Shown: positions 1 through 7,232, counted from the stretch's first letter. The stretch: 9,409 bases of DNA from JBOGWP01 sp050693875 (GCA_050693875.1 JBOGWP010000076.1:1-9409); one strand, 5' to 3'. The notes: generated by a model not told the origin, from the letters alone. Made by a program: numbers and translations.

Positions 1-74
1 CGTGACCGCACGAGCATCTCCAAGGTGTTGCGATCCTCGGCGCTTACTTGCGGCAGATCGAGTGCGGCGTACAC
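1..74 (-). CDS. 5' end of an unidentified protein gene, cut by the window edge
   Basis: An open frame starts with GTG at 74-72 and stays open to base 1. It gives 24 residues beginning (M)YAALDLPQVSAEDRNTLEML and continuing VRS. Third codon positions are mostly G or C, as in neighbouring genes. There is no Shine-Dalgarno next to the GTG, but a TTGACA-17-TAGAGT promoter ends six bases upstream, so the message would begin at the start codon (leaderless). A TAG stop lies four codons upstream in frame, so the start is confined to this short stretch. The peptide does not resemble the receiver-domain start (hydrophobic strand plus DD) expected of the partner of the kinase upstream. I do not recognise the family. 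The fragment is too short for a function, and chance openness cannot be excluded. Confidence 0.42.
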   Translation of the reverse strand, partial: MYAALDLPQVSAEDRNTLEMLVRS

Positions 75-80
75 ATGTGC

Positions 81-109
81 ACTCTAACTGCTCCAAGTCT
101 ATATGTCAA
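81..109 (-). promoter_or_regulatory. Sigma-70-type promoter TTGACA-17-TAGAGT
   Basis: Read on the minus strand, a perfect -35 TTGACA (109-104) is followed after exactly 17 bases by TAGAGT (86-81), which fits TANNNT. The expected transcription start is at about 74, the first base of the GTG of the downstream gene, which points to a leaderless transcript. The promoter begins 30 bases after the kinase stop codon, so the downstream gene can be expressed apart from the kinase operon. A 5-bp hairpin (CTAGC/GCTAG, 130-142) spans the kinase stop but has no T-tract. Confidence 0.55.
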
Positions 110-138
110 GGAACTTCTGAGGCACTACACTAGCGAGG

Positions 139-1890
139 CTAGACGTCCGGCTCAACCGGGGCGCTCGCGCGCACCACCGTCCCACCCTCCGGTCGCGGCT
201 CGACCTCGAGCCGCCCCCCGACTGCGAGCATGCGATCGGCCATGTTCTGCAGGCCCGCCCCCCTCGCGACCCTCGGCCGGACGAATCCGGGACCGTCATC
301 GGCAACCTCGACGGCGAGTTCGTGGGCGTCCCGGTCCAGCGCCAGCCGCACGATGATGCGGCCGCCGCCGGCGTGCTTCTGGGCGTTCGTCATCGCTTCG
401 AGGGCGACGAAGTAGAGCGCCGACTCGACCTCACGGCTGTACCGGCGAGACGCCGCCGCCTGGTCGAGGTCGACCTTGATGTCCAGAGGCATCCGTCCCG
501 CCTGTGTCCGGAGGGCCGCGGGAAGCCCCTGGTCGGCGAGAACGCTCGGGTAGATGCCGCGGGAGACCTCCTGGAGCGCGAACACGGCCTCCTCCGCCTC
601 GGATGCCAGGTCGGCGAGCAGCGTCCGGGCATCGTCCGGCGGATTGCTGGAGGTTCGCTTCAACTTTACCGCCATCGTGACCAGCTGCTGCTGGATCCCG
701 TCGTGGAGATCTCGGGCAAGGCGCCGGCGCTCCTCGTCCGTTGCGGCGGCGATGCGCTTCGAGCTCTCTCGCAGCTCGATCGCTCGGGCGCGCAGCTCGG
801 CGGTCATCGACTCAAGCGAGGAGGCAAGGATCCCGATCTCGTCTTCCCGGTACCCCCCGAACGACGAATCCAGATCCCCCTCGGCAATCTGCCTGGCGGT
901 CCCGGCCAGGCGGACCAGCGGGCGGGTGAGCGCCCGGAACAGCAGCCACCCCAGCGCCACGGCCACCAGCGCCAGCAGCACGCTGGCCGCGAACCGCGTG
1001 GGGCCCAGCGACCGGTCGAGGCTGGGAACCGGGTCGGGAAGGACCACCCCGACCGAGCCCTCGGCCCGGCCGCTCTCCGGTGACGCGATGGGGGCGTAGG
1101 CGACCACCCGGTCCTCCCCCGCCAGTTCCACGGTCGCGGGGGCGCTCGGGAGCCTTCCGGTTCGGGAGGCGCCGGGAGGGGTCCGCCGGACCTGCGGCAA
1201 CGTGCTCCCCGACACCCTCCCGTGCGCCACGAGGAGCACGTCGCCGGAGGGGCCCAGGACGCTGCGAAGCTTGTAAGCGGCGGGATCGGTGAAGTCGAAC
1301 CCCCCGAGGAGGAACGTCGGCTGCGACGCGGGCTCGAGGCGGATCAGCACGGCCTGGAAGACGCTGCCGTTGGTCGAGGTCAGGAGGCGGGTGGAGCGGG
1401 CCGGGTCGGACGCCGCGAGCGCCTCGCGCACCGGTGTCCGCTCGAGCTCGGGGCCGTTGCTGGTTCCCGGAACGGGGTCGCCCACGCTGTCGAGGAGGAC
1501 GAGCACGTCGATGCCGAGGTTGCGCGAGACCCGCCCGAGCTCGGCCACGAGGTCGGCTCGGCGTACCGGGTCGAGCAGCCCCGCGCTGGTGACGGTCTGC
1601 CCGAGGTTGTCGAGGCTGTTGATCAGGAGGTCCTCGCGCTCGCCGACCAGCCGGGAGAGGATCGCGAGATGGGAGGTCACGCCGGCGAGTGTCTGCGTCC
1701 GGCGGGAGAGGACGGCGCGCGTCAGGCGGGCCTCGACGACGCCCGTGACGAGCGCTGACACGACGAGGGCGACGACCAGGGCTGCGACGACCTTGGTCAG
1801 CAGAGAGGAGCGCAGGTGCGGAGCGAGGCGGCGCGGAGGGCTGCCGGACTGGGAGCGCCGGCGCTCGCGCAGCAACGAGGCGACGCTCAT
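139..1890 (-). CDS. Membrane sensor histidine kinase, NarL/HisKA_3 type, with HAMP domain
   Basis: 583 residues. A basic N-terminus (1-30) is followed by TM1 (about 31-51), a large extracytoplasmic sensor region (about 52-298, size and shape of a Cache-like domain), TM2 (about 299-318) and HAMP (about 320-373). A HisKA_3 dimerisation helix carries the phospho-acceptor His396 in RRLARDLHDGIQQQL. The HATPase_c domain shows the N box EAMTNAQKHA (Asn502), G1 DDGPGF (531-536) and GAGLQNM (545-550). All catalytic motifs are intact. Kinases of this class phosphorylate LuxR/NarL-type response regulators. The ATG overlaps the stop of the upstream binding-protein gene as ATGA, so translation is probably coupled; no good Shine-Dalgarno is seen. 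The frame stays open upstream of this ATG, but that part is antisense-type noise within the binding-protein gene. No response regulator is visible within the window. Confidence 0.93.
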   Translation of the reverse strand: MSVASLLRERRRSQSGSPPRRLAPHLRSSLLTKVVAALVVALVVSALVTGVVEARLTRAVLSRRTQTLAGVTSHLAILSRLVGEREDLLINSLDNLGQTVTSAGLLDPVRRADLVAELGRVSRNLGIDVLVLLDSVGDPVPGTSNGPELERTPVREALAASDPARSTRLLTSTNGSVFQAVLIRLEPASQPTFLLGGFDFTDPAAYKLRSVLGPSGDVLLVAHGRVSGSTLPQVRRTPPGASRTGRLPSAPATVELAGEDRVVAYAPIASPESGRAEGSVGVVLPDPVPSLDRSLGPTRFAASVLLALVAVALGWLLFRALTRPLVRLAGTARQIAEGDLDSSFGGYREDEIGILASSLESMTAELRARAIELRESSKRIAAATDEERRRLARDLHDGIQQQLVTMAVKLKRTSSNPPDDARTLLADLASEAEEAVFALQEVSRGIYPSVLADQGLPAALRTQAGRMPLDIKVDLDQAAASRRYSREVESALYFVALEAMTNAQKHAGGGRIIVRLALDRDAHELAVEVADDGPGFVRPRVARGAGLQNMADRMLAVGGRLEVEPRPEGGTVVRASAPVEPDV

Positions 1891-3161
1891 GGCTGCGGGC
1901 GTGCCGCCCCTGCCATCTCCTGGGCCCGGTGGAGTGCCTCCGCGGGATCGCGCCCAAGACGCAGGGCCTCGTCCAGCGCGGTCTCGAATGCCTGTCGTGC
2001 CTGGGGGAACGCCTCGAGCCTGAAGGCATGGGCGCTCTCCAACTGGCGGACGAAGACCTGGAGCTCCGGCGTCTGGAAATAGGCGTCGTCGAAGACGCGG
2101 CGGCGGGCGGGGAGCCTCCCCTGCTCGCGGGCGAAGCGGAGGGCGTACTGGTCGGAGGTGAGGTGGAGCATGAACTCGAACGCCAGCGTCCGATGGCCGG
2201 ACCCCTTGCCGACGTAGAGGCTGCTGCCTCCGAGGACGCTCCCGGGCGCTCCCCCTGCCGTTCCCTTCGGCAGGAGGGCGGGACGGTACCGCCCGGAGGG
2301 ATCCTCCCGTGCAAGCGTGGCGAGATCCCACGAGCCCGAGGCGTGCATCGAGGCGTTGCCCGAGCGGAAGAGAGCAAGCGCGTCGCCGGAATGCGAGGTC
2401 ACCGCCCGGGGCGCGAAGGCGTACCCCCGCTGGACCAAGCCTGCGAGGAAGCGGACCGTCTCGACCACCTTCGGCGCGTCGAGGGTCAGGCTCGCCTCTC
2501 CGTCGGGCCCCGTCTCCACGACCTCCCCCCCGTTGGCCCGGATCCACCCGTAGGTCCACCAGTTGCTGGTCGGGAAGACGAGTGCGCGCTGCGAGCCGTC
2601 CGGGCGGGAGAGCGCCTTGGCCATGCGCTCGAGATCGGCAAAGGTGGTTGCCTCGCCGGGCGGTTGGATGTTCGCCGCCGTGAAGTGGTCGGCGTTGAAC
2701 ATCAGTACGAGGGCGTTGGTGTCGAGGGGGACCCCGAAGCGCTCGCCGTCCCAGGTCACGTCCTCCACCGCACCGGGCAGGTACTCCGCGGGCTTCAGGC
2801 GCCGGTTCCACAGGTCGGTGATCTGTTCGGCTAGCCTCTCGGCGGCGGCGGAGAAGGCGTGCGCCTGGACGACGTCAGGCGGGTCTCCCCGGTCGATCTT
2901 GGATTTCACCGCCTCGGACATCTGCCGAATCGAGACCTTCTCCACCTCGATCCGCACACGGCTGTGGGTTCGCTCGAAGGTCCGGACGGCGTCGACGAAG
3001 GGAGGCGTGACCCAATCGTCGGTCATCATGACGTGTAGGACCGTTGGCGGTCCCGTCTCGGGCGGGGCGCTACAGGCGGTCGTCATCATCGCCAACGCCA
3101 GCCCGAGCAGCAGGGCCTTTGCCAGACCGGCCTTCGCCGCGGGCCCTCGCCCTTTGCTCAT
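1887..3161 (-). CDS. Extracellular solute-binding lipoprotein, family 1 (carbohydrate-type)
   Basis: 424 residues. The N-terminus is a lipoprotein signal: basic MSKGRG, a hydrophobic stretch (about 11-26), then MTTAC with the probable lipidated Cys30. The mature part has the two-lobe layout of sugar/polyol binding proteins: LHVMMTDDW near the start, DPPDVVQAHAF, GVPLDTNALVLMFNADHF, FADLERMAKALS, an ASGSWDLATLA segment and a C-terminal helical tail. The start is supported by GGGGGAGG about six bases before the ATG. Such proteins normally deliver ligand to an ABC importer, but no permease or ATPase gene is adjacent. The stop overlaps the start of a sensor kinase (ATGA), so a role as ligand receptor for that kinase is inferred. 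Feeding an importer encoded elsewhere remains possible. The ligand cannot be read from the sequence. Confidence 0.9.
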   Translation of the reverse strand: MSKGRGPAAKAGLAKALLLGLALAMMTTACSAPPETGPPTVLHVMMTDDWVTPPFVDAVRTFERTHSRVRIEVEKVSIRQMSEAVKSKIDRGDPPDVVQAHAFSAAAERLAEQITDLWNRRLKPAEYLPGAVEDVTWDGERFGVPLDTNALVLMFNADHFTAANIQPPGEATTFADLERMAKALSRPDGSQRALVFPTSNWWTYGWIRANGGEVVETGPDGEASLTLDAPKVVETVRFLAGLVQRGYAFAPRAVTSHSGDALALFRSGNASMHASGSWDLATLAREDPSGRYRPALLPKGTAGGAPGSVLGGSSLYVGKGSGHRTLAFEFMLHLTSDQYALRFAREQGRLPARRRVFDDAYFQTPELQVFVRQLESAHAFRLEAFPQARQAFETALDEALRLGRDPAEALHRAQEMAGAARPQP

Positions 3162-3200
3162 CGCGCGCCTCCCCCAGCCCAGCGTCGGCTTATTGCCTGT

Positions 3201-3229
3201 AGCCTACCGTCGCAGAATTGCCGTCCGAA
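3201..3229 (-). promoter_or_regulatory. Possible promoter of the binding-protein/kinase operon
   Basis: On the minus strand, TTCGGA (3229-3224) and TAGGCT (3206-3201) are separated by 17 bases. The -10 fits TANNNT; the -35 matches only three of six consensus bases. Transcription would start near 3194, leaving a leader of about 33 bases that contains the GGGGGAGG ribosome binding site (about 3168-3175). It would fire divergently from the tRNA-Pro promoter. Confidence 0.35.
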
Positions 3230-3247
3230 AGACCGAACTTGGCGCGG

Positions 3248-3253
3248 TATCAT
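3248..3253 (+). promoter_or_regulatory. -10 box of the tRNA-Pro/tRNA-Gly unit
   Basis: TATCAT matches five of six bases of TATAAT and lies 21 bases before the mature 5' end of tRNA-Pro, so a start near 3260 leaves a short leader for RNase P. No good -35 is found at 16-18 bases. The two tRNAs are only 16 bases apart and are probably co-transcribed. Confidence 0.45.
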
Positions 3254-3274
3254 CGAGCCTGGTTCATCCACCTG

Positions 3275-3348
3275 CGGGACGTGGCGCAGCTTGGCAGCGC
3301 GCCTGCTTTGGGAGCAGGAGGCCGGGAGTTCAAATCTCCCCGTCCCGA
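3275..3348 (+). tRNA. tRNA-Pro, anticodon TGG
   Basis: The acceptor stem CGGGACG (3275-3281) pairs with CGTCCCG (3341-3347), with discriminator A at 3348. The anticodon stem CCTGC/GCAGG (3302-3306 and 3314-3318) holds the loop TTTGGGA with anticodon TGG at 3309-3311, followed by G37 as expected for proline tRNAs. The T arm is GGGAG-TTCAAAT-CTCCC. The 3' CCA is not encoded. It is the first gene of a plus-strand tRNA pair. Confidence 0.97.
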
Positions 3349-3364
3349 CCCCCCCGGACGGCCT

Positions 3365-3438
<74 letters not shown>

Positions 3439-3440
3439 CA

Positions 3441-3463
3441 GCGACAGTCGGATAGATTGTCGC
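3441..3463 (+). other. Hairpin just after tRNA-Gly
   Basis: GCGACA (3441-3446) and TGTCGC (3458-3463) form a perfect 6-bp stem with an 11-base loop, starting two bases after the CCA of tRNA-Gly. There is no T-tract, so it is not a classical intrinsic terminator. It may be a tRNA 3' processing element or partial terminator ahead of the peptidase gene. Confidence 0.35.
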
Positions 3464-3504
3464 CGCGCCACACCTGAGCGACCGGGGAGGGAAACACCGA
3501 TCCG

Positions 3505-4875
3505 ATGAACGACCACGACGTGATCCGGGCTGCCGTCGCCGCCCGCGCCCGGAGGTTCGTCGACACGCACAAACAGGCGTGCTCGATTCCGAGCATCTCC
3601 GCCGAGGGGCAGGGCCTCGAGGAGATGGCGTCGTGGCTGGAAGCCAGGCTCTCGGCTCTCGGGGCAACTGTAACCAAGCTCGACGTTCCGGGGGCGCCGC
3701 CGGCAGTCCTGGCCGACTTCGAGGGCGCCAACGGCGACCGCGCGCTGATGGTCTACGACCACTACGACGTCCAGCCCACCGATCCCATCGACCTCTGGGA
3801 GACGCCGCCGTTCCATCCCGACGAGCGGAATGGGCGGATCTACGCCCGTGGCGCCGCCGACAACAAGGGCGACCTGTCGGCCAGGCTGTGCGCGCTCGAG
3901 ACCTTTCTGGACATCCACGGAGGCTTCCCCTACCGAGTCAAATGCCTCATCGAAGGCGAGGAGGAGAACGGCAGCTTTCACTTCGAGGAGCTGTGCCGCG
4001 CCCACGGCGGGCTGCTGAAGGCCGACGACTGCGTCTGGGAGGGGGCCTGGTACGAGCACGACGGGAGGCCCCAGGTCATATACGGGTGTAAGGGACTTCT
4101 GTACGTCGACCTGCGAGTTCGGCTCCTGACCGGGGATCAGCACTCCTCCCAGGCGGTGTACGCGCCGTCGGCGGCGTGGGACCTGCTCCAGGCGATCGCC
4201 TCACTCCGGGATGACAGGGGACGTGTCGCGATCGAGGGATTTTACGACGACGTGGCGGACCCCGACGAGGAGGAACGGAAGCTGATTGCCGGGCTGTCGT
4301 TCGACGAGGAGGCCGAGCGAGCGCGTCTCGGCGTCGATCGATTCGTCGACGGACTCACGGGCGATTCCCTTAAGCACGCGCTCATCTACGCTCCGACCGC
4401 CAACGTCGCGGGCTTTCACACGGGCTACGGGGTACGGGGGGCGACCAAGACGGTCCTTCCGGCCGAGGCCCTGGCCAAGCTGGATTTCCGCCTCGTCCCC
4501 CGCCAGGACGCCGACGACATCGTCGCCAAGCTCCGCCGGCATCTCGACCGTCATGGTTTCCAGCACATCGAGATGTCGGTGCTGGGGCATGAGAATCCCT
4601 CCCGTTCCCCGCGCTCGGGCCGGCTCGGCCGGGCCGTGGAGGCCGCGGCGGCGAGCTGGTTCCCGAAACCCCTGTCGATCTGGCCGCTCATGATCGCCAC
4701 CGGGCCGATGCATCCGATTGCTCACGATCTGGAGATCCCCATCTGCGATCCACCCGGCGTGACCAGGCCCGACTCCAACATCCACGCCCCGAACGAGAAC
4801 GTTCGGATCGAGGACTTCCTCGACATCGTGGGGTTCACCGTCGCCTACCTGGAGGCCTACGCCGACAGTGAGTGA
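3505..4875 (+). CDS. M20-family zinc metallopeptidase (dipeptidase/CNDP-like)
   Basis: 456 residues, normal for cytosolic M20 dipeptidase-like hydrolases; no signal peptide. Motifs in order: MVYDHYDVQP with metal ligand His86 and catalytic Asp88; ARGAADNKGD with bridging Asp119; EGEEENGS with the Glu pair 152/153 (general base and metal ligand); WEG at 178-180, where Glu179 probably replaces the usual Asp ligand; the lid/dimer-domain His213 in GDQHSS; and SNIHAPNEN with the last metal ligand His427. The family hydrolyses dipeptides or other amide substrates; the exact substrate cannot be told, and peptide scavenging is likely. The ATG at 3505 is the first in-frame start; GGGGAGGG at 3484-3491 is a strong Shine-Dalgarno but lies 13 bases upstream, longer than ideal. 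The gene follows tRNA-Gly by 66 bases on the same strand and is followed by tRNA-Arg. Confidence 0.93.
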   Translation: MNDHDVIRAAVAARARRFVDTHKQACSIPSISAEGQGLEEMASWLEARLSALGATVTKLDVPGAPPAVLADFEGANGDRALMVYDHYDVQPTDPIDLWETPPFHPDERNGRIYARGAADNKGDLSARLCALETFLDIHGGFPYRVKCLIEGEEENGSFHFEELCRAHGGLLKADDCVWEGAWYEHDGRPQVIYGCKGLLYVDLRVRLLTGDQHSSQAVYAPSAAWDLLQAIASLRDDRGRVAIEGFYDDVADPDEEERKLIAGLSFDEEAERARLGVDRFVDGLTGDSLKHALIYAPTANVAGFHTGYGVRGATKTVLPAEALAKLDFRLVPRQDADDIVAKLRRHLDRHGFQHIEMSVLGHENPSRSPRSGRLGRAVEAAAASWFPKPLSIWPLMIATGPMHPIAHDLEIPICDPPGVTRPDSNIHAPNENVRIEDFLDIVGFTVAYLEAYADSE

Positions 4876-4900
4876 ACCGCCGGCCCGCGGTTTAGCTCCG

Positions 4901-4906
4901 TACACT
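4901..4906 (+). promoter_or_regulatory. -10 box of tRNA-Arg
   Basis: TACACT lies eight bases before the tRNA-Arg 5' end. The same hexamer precedes tRNA-Lys (8114-8119), so it recurs as a tRNA promoter element here. No convincing -35 is seen. Confidence 0.45.
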
Positions 4907-4914
4907 GGTGGTCG

Positions 4915-4988
4915 GCGCCCGTAGCTCAGGTGGACAGAGCGTCGGACTTCTAATCCGAGGGTCGGGGGTTCGAATCCCTCCGGGCGCG
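4915..4988 (+). tRNA. tRNA-Arg, anticodon TCT
   Basis: The acceptor stem GCGCCCG (4915-4921) pairs with CGGGCGC (4981-4987), with discriminator G at 4988. The anticodon stem TCGGA/TCCGA holds the loop CTTCTAA with anticodon TCT at 4949-4951, reading AGA and AGG. The T arm contains GGTTCGAATCC. CCA is not encoded. The gene starts 39 bases after the M20 peptidase stop and has its own TACACT box. Confidence 0.97.
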
Positions 4989-5242
4989 CGGACTCTCCTC
5001 CCCCGTCACGGCTCCCCCTCTCCCGGTTTTGATCCCGCTCCGACTTGCACGTTCAGTCCGGCCTGAGCCTCCTACGCTGGCCTGCGTAAGAAAAAGGGCA
5101 TCTTCGCCGTATGGCCCGTTCAAATTGCTTGGAGCTTTAATGACGGCAGCAGCCTCCTCGGCATGCCGGGGGGGCCGCGGGAGCCCACGGAGCGTTGCAA
5201 ACGGTCAAGGCGCAAGCCCTGAGCATGAGGAATGGAGGTGCG
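4989..5242 (+). other. Gene-free leader-like stretch with several short hairpins
   Basis: No convincing gene is seen between tRNA-Arg and the secreted-protein start. It holds an inverted repeat TACGC/GCGTA (5073-5077 and 5084-5088), a hairpin GGGCAT/ATGGCCC (5096-5117) and an 8-bp hairpin CCTCCTCG/CGGGGGGG with a GCATGC loop (5153-5174, two G-U pairs). TTGCAC (5045-5050) and TACGCT (5073-5078) could be promoter elements, but their spacing of 22 is poor. A GGTTTT at 5031-5036 after tRNA-Arg lacks a clear preceding stem. It may be a structured 5' untranslated region, but no known riboswitch class is recognised. Confidence 0.35.
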
Positions 5243-5944
5243 ATGGGGGGTCATAGGCGACGGTCCTTGCGGCCGGTCCTGTTCATTGCAGTGGTAGTCG
5301 GCCTGCTCGCCGGGCCGGGTACGGGATTGGCGGCGGCCAACGATGGCGCCGTGAAGTTCAGTGGCCGCGCAACCGTGGTCCAGGCCAGTGTGCTGGGTCA
5401 GATCGTCAACCTCACCCTGTCCGACACGGGCTTCCATGAGTGGGGGTCCAACGGAGGCAAGGCGTCGGCGAAGCTGGCCGTCATCAACGTTCCCACCCTG
5501 CTCCATGCCGAGCTGCTCGTGGCTCGGACCCGAGCCGGTGTGAACGGGGGTCTTGCGAACAACAAGGCGCGGTCGGATGCGTATCTGGCCAACATCACCT
5601 TGAGCGTCCTCGGACTGGTCACGGTCAATGCCGACCTGATCGAGGCGCACAGCAGGGCCACATGCAGCAATGCCGGCAACGCCAGGGTGAAGGGCTGGTC
5701 GAAGATCGTTGACCTCAAGGTCAACGGGATTCTGAAGGCGGATGTGGAGGTCACCACCGCGCCGAACCAGGTCCTCCTGAACCTGCTCGGGATCAAGCTC
5801 ATCTCGAACGAGCAGAAGGAGTCGGGCAACGGCGGCGACTTCCGGGAGATCACCGTGTCCGCCCTCCACCTGGATGCGGGGCTTCTTGCCCAGGTGTACG
5901 TCTCGAGAGCTCACTCGGACATCAAGTGCGCGAACCACTCGTAG
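5243..5944 (+). CDS. Secreted 'choice-of-anchor P' family protein
   Basis: 233 residues from the ATG at 5243, chosen because GGAGGTG (5234-5240), an almost perfect anti-16S complement, lies just before it. The ATG at 5225 and TTG at 5195 have no ribosome binding site. The N-terminus is a classical Sec signal: MGGHRRRSLR, a hydrophobic core (about 11-29) and a cleavage region near GLAAAN. The mature part is rich in beta-type alternation, with repeated KFSGRATVVQA, VIRK-free LAVINVPT and VDLKVNGI segments, and two cysteines (ATCSN and the near C-terminal IKCAN) that could form a disulphide. The pattern matches the widespread actinobacterial family labelled choice-of-anchor P, whose biochemical role is unknown to me. 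No sortase motif or C-terminal membrane segment is visible, so it is probably released or wall-associated. The gene ends 15 bases before a strong terminator. Confidence 0.8.
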   Translation: MGGHRRRSLRPVLFIAVVVGLLAGPGTGLAAANDGAVKFSGRATVVQASVLGQIVNLTLSDTGFHEWGSNGGKASAKLAVINVPTLLHAELLVARTRAGVNGGLANNKARSDAYLANITLSVLGLVTVNADLIEAHSRATCSNAGNARVKGWSKIVDLKVNGILKADVEVTTAPNQVLLNLLGIKLISNEQKESGNGGDFREITVSALHLDAGLLAQVYVSRAHSDIKCANHS

Positions 5945-5958
5945 CCTGAGCACGTGAG

Positions 5959-5993
5959 GATCGGGGCCCCCGATGGGGGCCCCGATCGGTTTT
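5959..5993 (+). terminator. Strong intrinsic terminator of the secreted-protein gene
   Basis: GATCGGGGCCCCC (5959-5971) pairs perfectly with GGGGGCCCCGATC (5975-5987): a 13-bp stem with a three-base loop, followed by GGTTTT. The T-run is only on the plus-strand exit side, so termination is expected for plus-strand transcripts, which protects the convergent oxidase gene. Confidence 0.92.
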
Positions 5994-6040
5994 CAGGGCC
6001 TCGGCGCCTTCCCGGCTGCGGCGGCAGCGGCTCGCCCCCC

Positions 6041-7219
6041 TTACCGGTCGGGTCGAAAGGGGGCCGGGTCGGTGAACGGGTGGTGGCCGAGGATCATCTG
6101 GGTGGCCAACCGGCCGCTCCCCCCGCCGAGCATCACCCCCTGCCCGCCGTGCCCGCCGGCGACGAAGAATCCCTCGGTCCCCGCAAGCCAGCCCACCAGG
6201 GGGCGGCCGTCGCTGCTCATCGGCCGTACCCCCGACCAGACCCCCTCGATCGGCGCCCCTGCCAGGGCCGGGACGGTCGCGACTGCCCGCCGGGCGATCT
6301 CGATCGTGACCTCGTGGCCTTCGGGGTCCTCCCGGAGCGAGGTCAGGCGCGACCCTCCGAGCAGGACGTGCCCGCTCCGGTTCTGCTGGACGAGCAGGCC
6401 GATGTCCGGGGCGGGGGGGAGCTCCCCTCGGGCGTAGCGGCCGACCGTCACCGGCGGGGGGCCCGCCTCGCCGGCGGTGAGGTGCCACCCGGAGGACTCG
6501 ATCAGGTGGTTGGTGAGCGGGGGCAGCGCCCGCGTGAGGAGCAGCCAGCCGCGAGCCCCGGTGAGCGGCAGGTCGGCCCCGAAGGAGCGAGCGAGCCTCG
6601 GAGCCCAGGGCCCCGCTGCATCCACGACGACGCGAGCCGAGACGATCCCCCGGTCGGAGGCCACGCCGGTCACCCTCCCGGCCTCCACCAGCACCTGCTT
6701 CACGTCGCAGTGCGTCACCACCTCGGCCCCCGCCCGGCTGGCTTCCAGGGCGAAGGCGAGCGTGAGCGCGGCGGGATCGAGCCGGTAGCCGTCGTCGATC
6801 CAGTAGGCGCCCAGGTGCCCCTCGGCGAGGGCGGGCTCGGCCTCCCGCAGGCTGTCTGCGTCCAGCCGCTCCACCCGGACGTTGCCGGCTGCGCAGGCGG
6901 TCGCCTCTCGTTTCGCGGCGGGCCACTGCTCCTCCGAGGCAACCGCGATGACGAACCCACGGGGCAGCTCGTCGAGCGCGAAGTCGATGGGGCCCTCTGC
7001 AGCCAGCTCCCGGTAGATCTCGTGCGACGCCCGGTAGAGGGGGGCCGTGATCTCGTCCAGGGGATAGAAGAGAAGACCGTGGTTGCGGCCGGAGGCGGCG
7101 GAGGCGATCTCGGCACGCTCGAGCAGGAGCACCTCCGCGCCCCCGCGGGCAAGCTCGGCCGCGGTCGCGCAGCCGATGATCCCGCCTCCCACGACGATCA
7201 CGTCTGCGCCGGGTCGCAT
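6041..7219 (-). CDS. FAD-dependent oxidoreductase, DAO (glycine/sarcosine oxidase-like) family
   Basis: 392 residues from the ATG at 7219. The Rossmann fold begins at once: MRPGADVIVVGGGIIGC with the GGGIIG loop (11-16), and LLLER with the ribose-binding acidic Glu34. ASAASGRNHG follows, then a mid-protein VVDAAGPWAPRLA segment and a C-terminal DGRPLVG...FFVAGGHGGQGVMLGGGSG, all typical of the DAO family that oxidises amino acids or secondary amines. The substrate is not determined; no thiamine, hcn or soxBDAG genes are adjacent. A 14-residue longer form from the ATG at 7261 is possible, but the conserved fold starts only after the internal ATG. That ATG lies seven bases after TAGCCT, which suggests a leaderless start. 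The gene is convergent with the secreted-protein gene and divergent from tRNA-His. Confidence 0.92.
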   Translation of the reverse strand: MRPGADVIVVGGGIIGCATAAELARGGAEVLLLERAEIASAASGRNHGLLFYPLDEITAPLYRASHEIYRELAAEGPIDFALDELPRGFVIAVASEEQWPAAKREATACAAGNVRVERLDADSLREAEPALAEGHLGAYWIDDGYRLDPAALTLAFALEASRAGAEVVTHCDVKQVLVEAGRVTGVASDRGIVSARVVVDAAGPWAPRLARSFGADLPLTGARGWLLLTRALPPLTNHLIESSGWHLTAGEAGPPPVTVGRYARGELPPAPDIGLLVQQNRSGHVLLGGSRLTSLREDPEGHEVTIEIARRAVATVPALAGAPIEGVWSGVRPMSSDGRPLVGWLAGTEGFFVAGGHGGQGVMLGGGSGRLATQMILGHHPFTDPAPFRPDR

Positions 7220-7226
7220 GGACCTG

Positions 7227-7232
7227 AGGCTA
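7227..7232 (-). promoter_or_regulatory. -10 box for a probable leaderless oxidase transcript
   Basis: TAGCCT (7232-7227 on the minus strand) fits TANNNT and is followed after seven bases by the oxidase ATG, so transcription would start at or next to the start codon. No good -35 is present. A short CAGG before the ATG could instead act as a weak ribosome binding site. Confidence 0.35.

Noticed and set aside
1891..2811. Upstream extension of the kinase frame, giving an apparent 890-residue protein
   Set aside because: The extension is Arg/Gly/Pro-rich without domains and lies inside the well-supported binding-protein gene on the same strand in another frame; the ATG at 1890 in the ATGA overlap and the TM1 position define the true start.
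5180..5242. Cyclic-di-GMP-I (GEMM) riboswitch suggested by TTGCAAACGG and GGCGCAAGCC
   Set aside because: The conserved-looking GCAAAC and CGCAAGCC pieces are too close together to hold the P1b hairpin, and no second tetraloop-receptor stem is visible.
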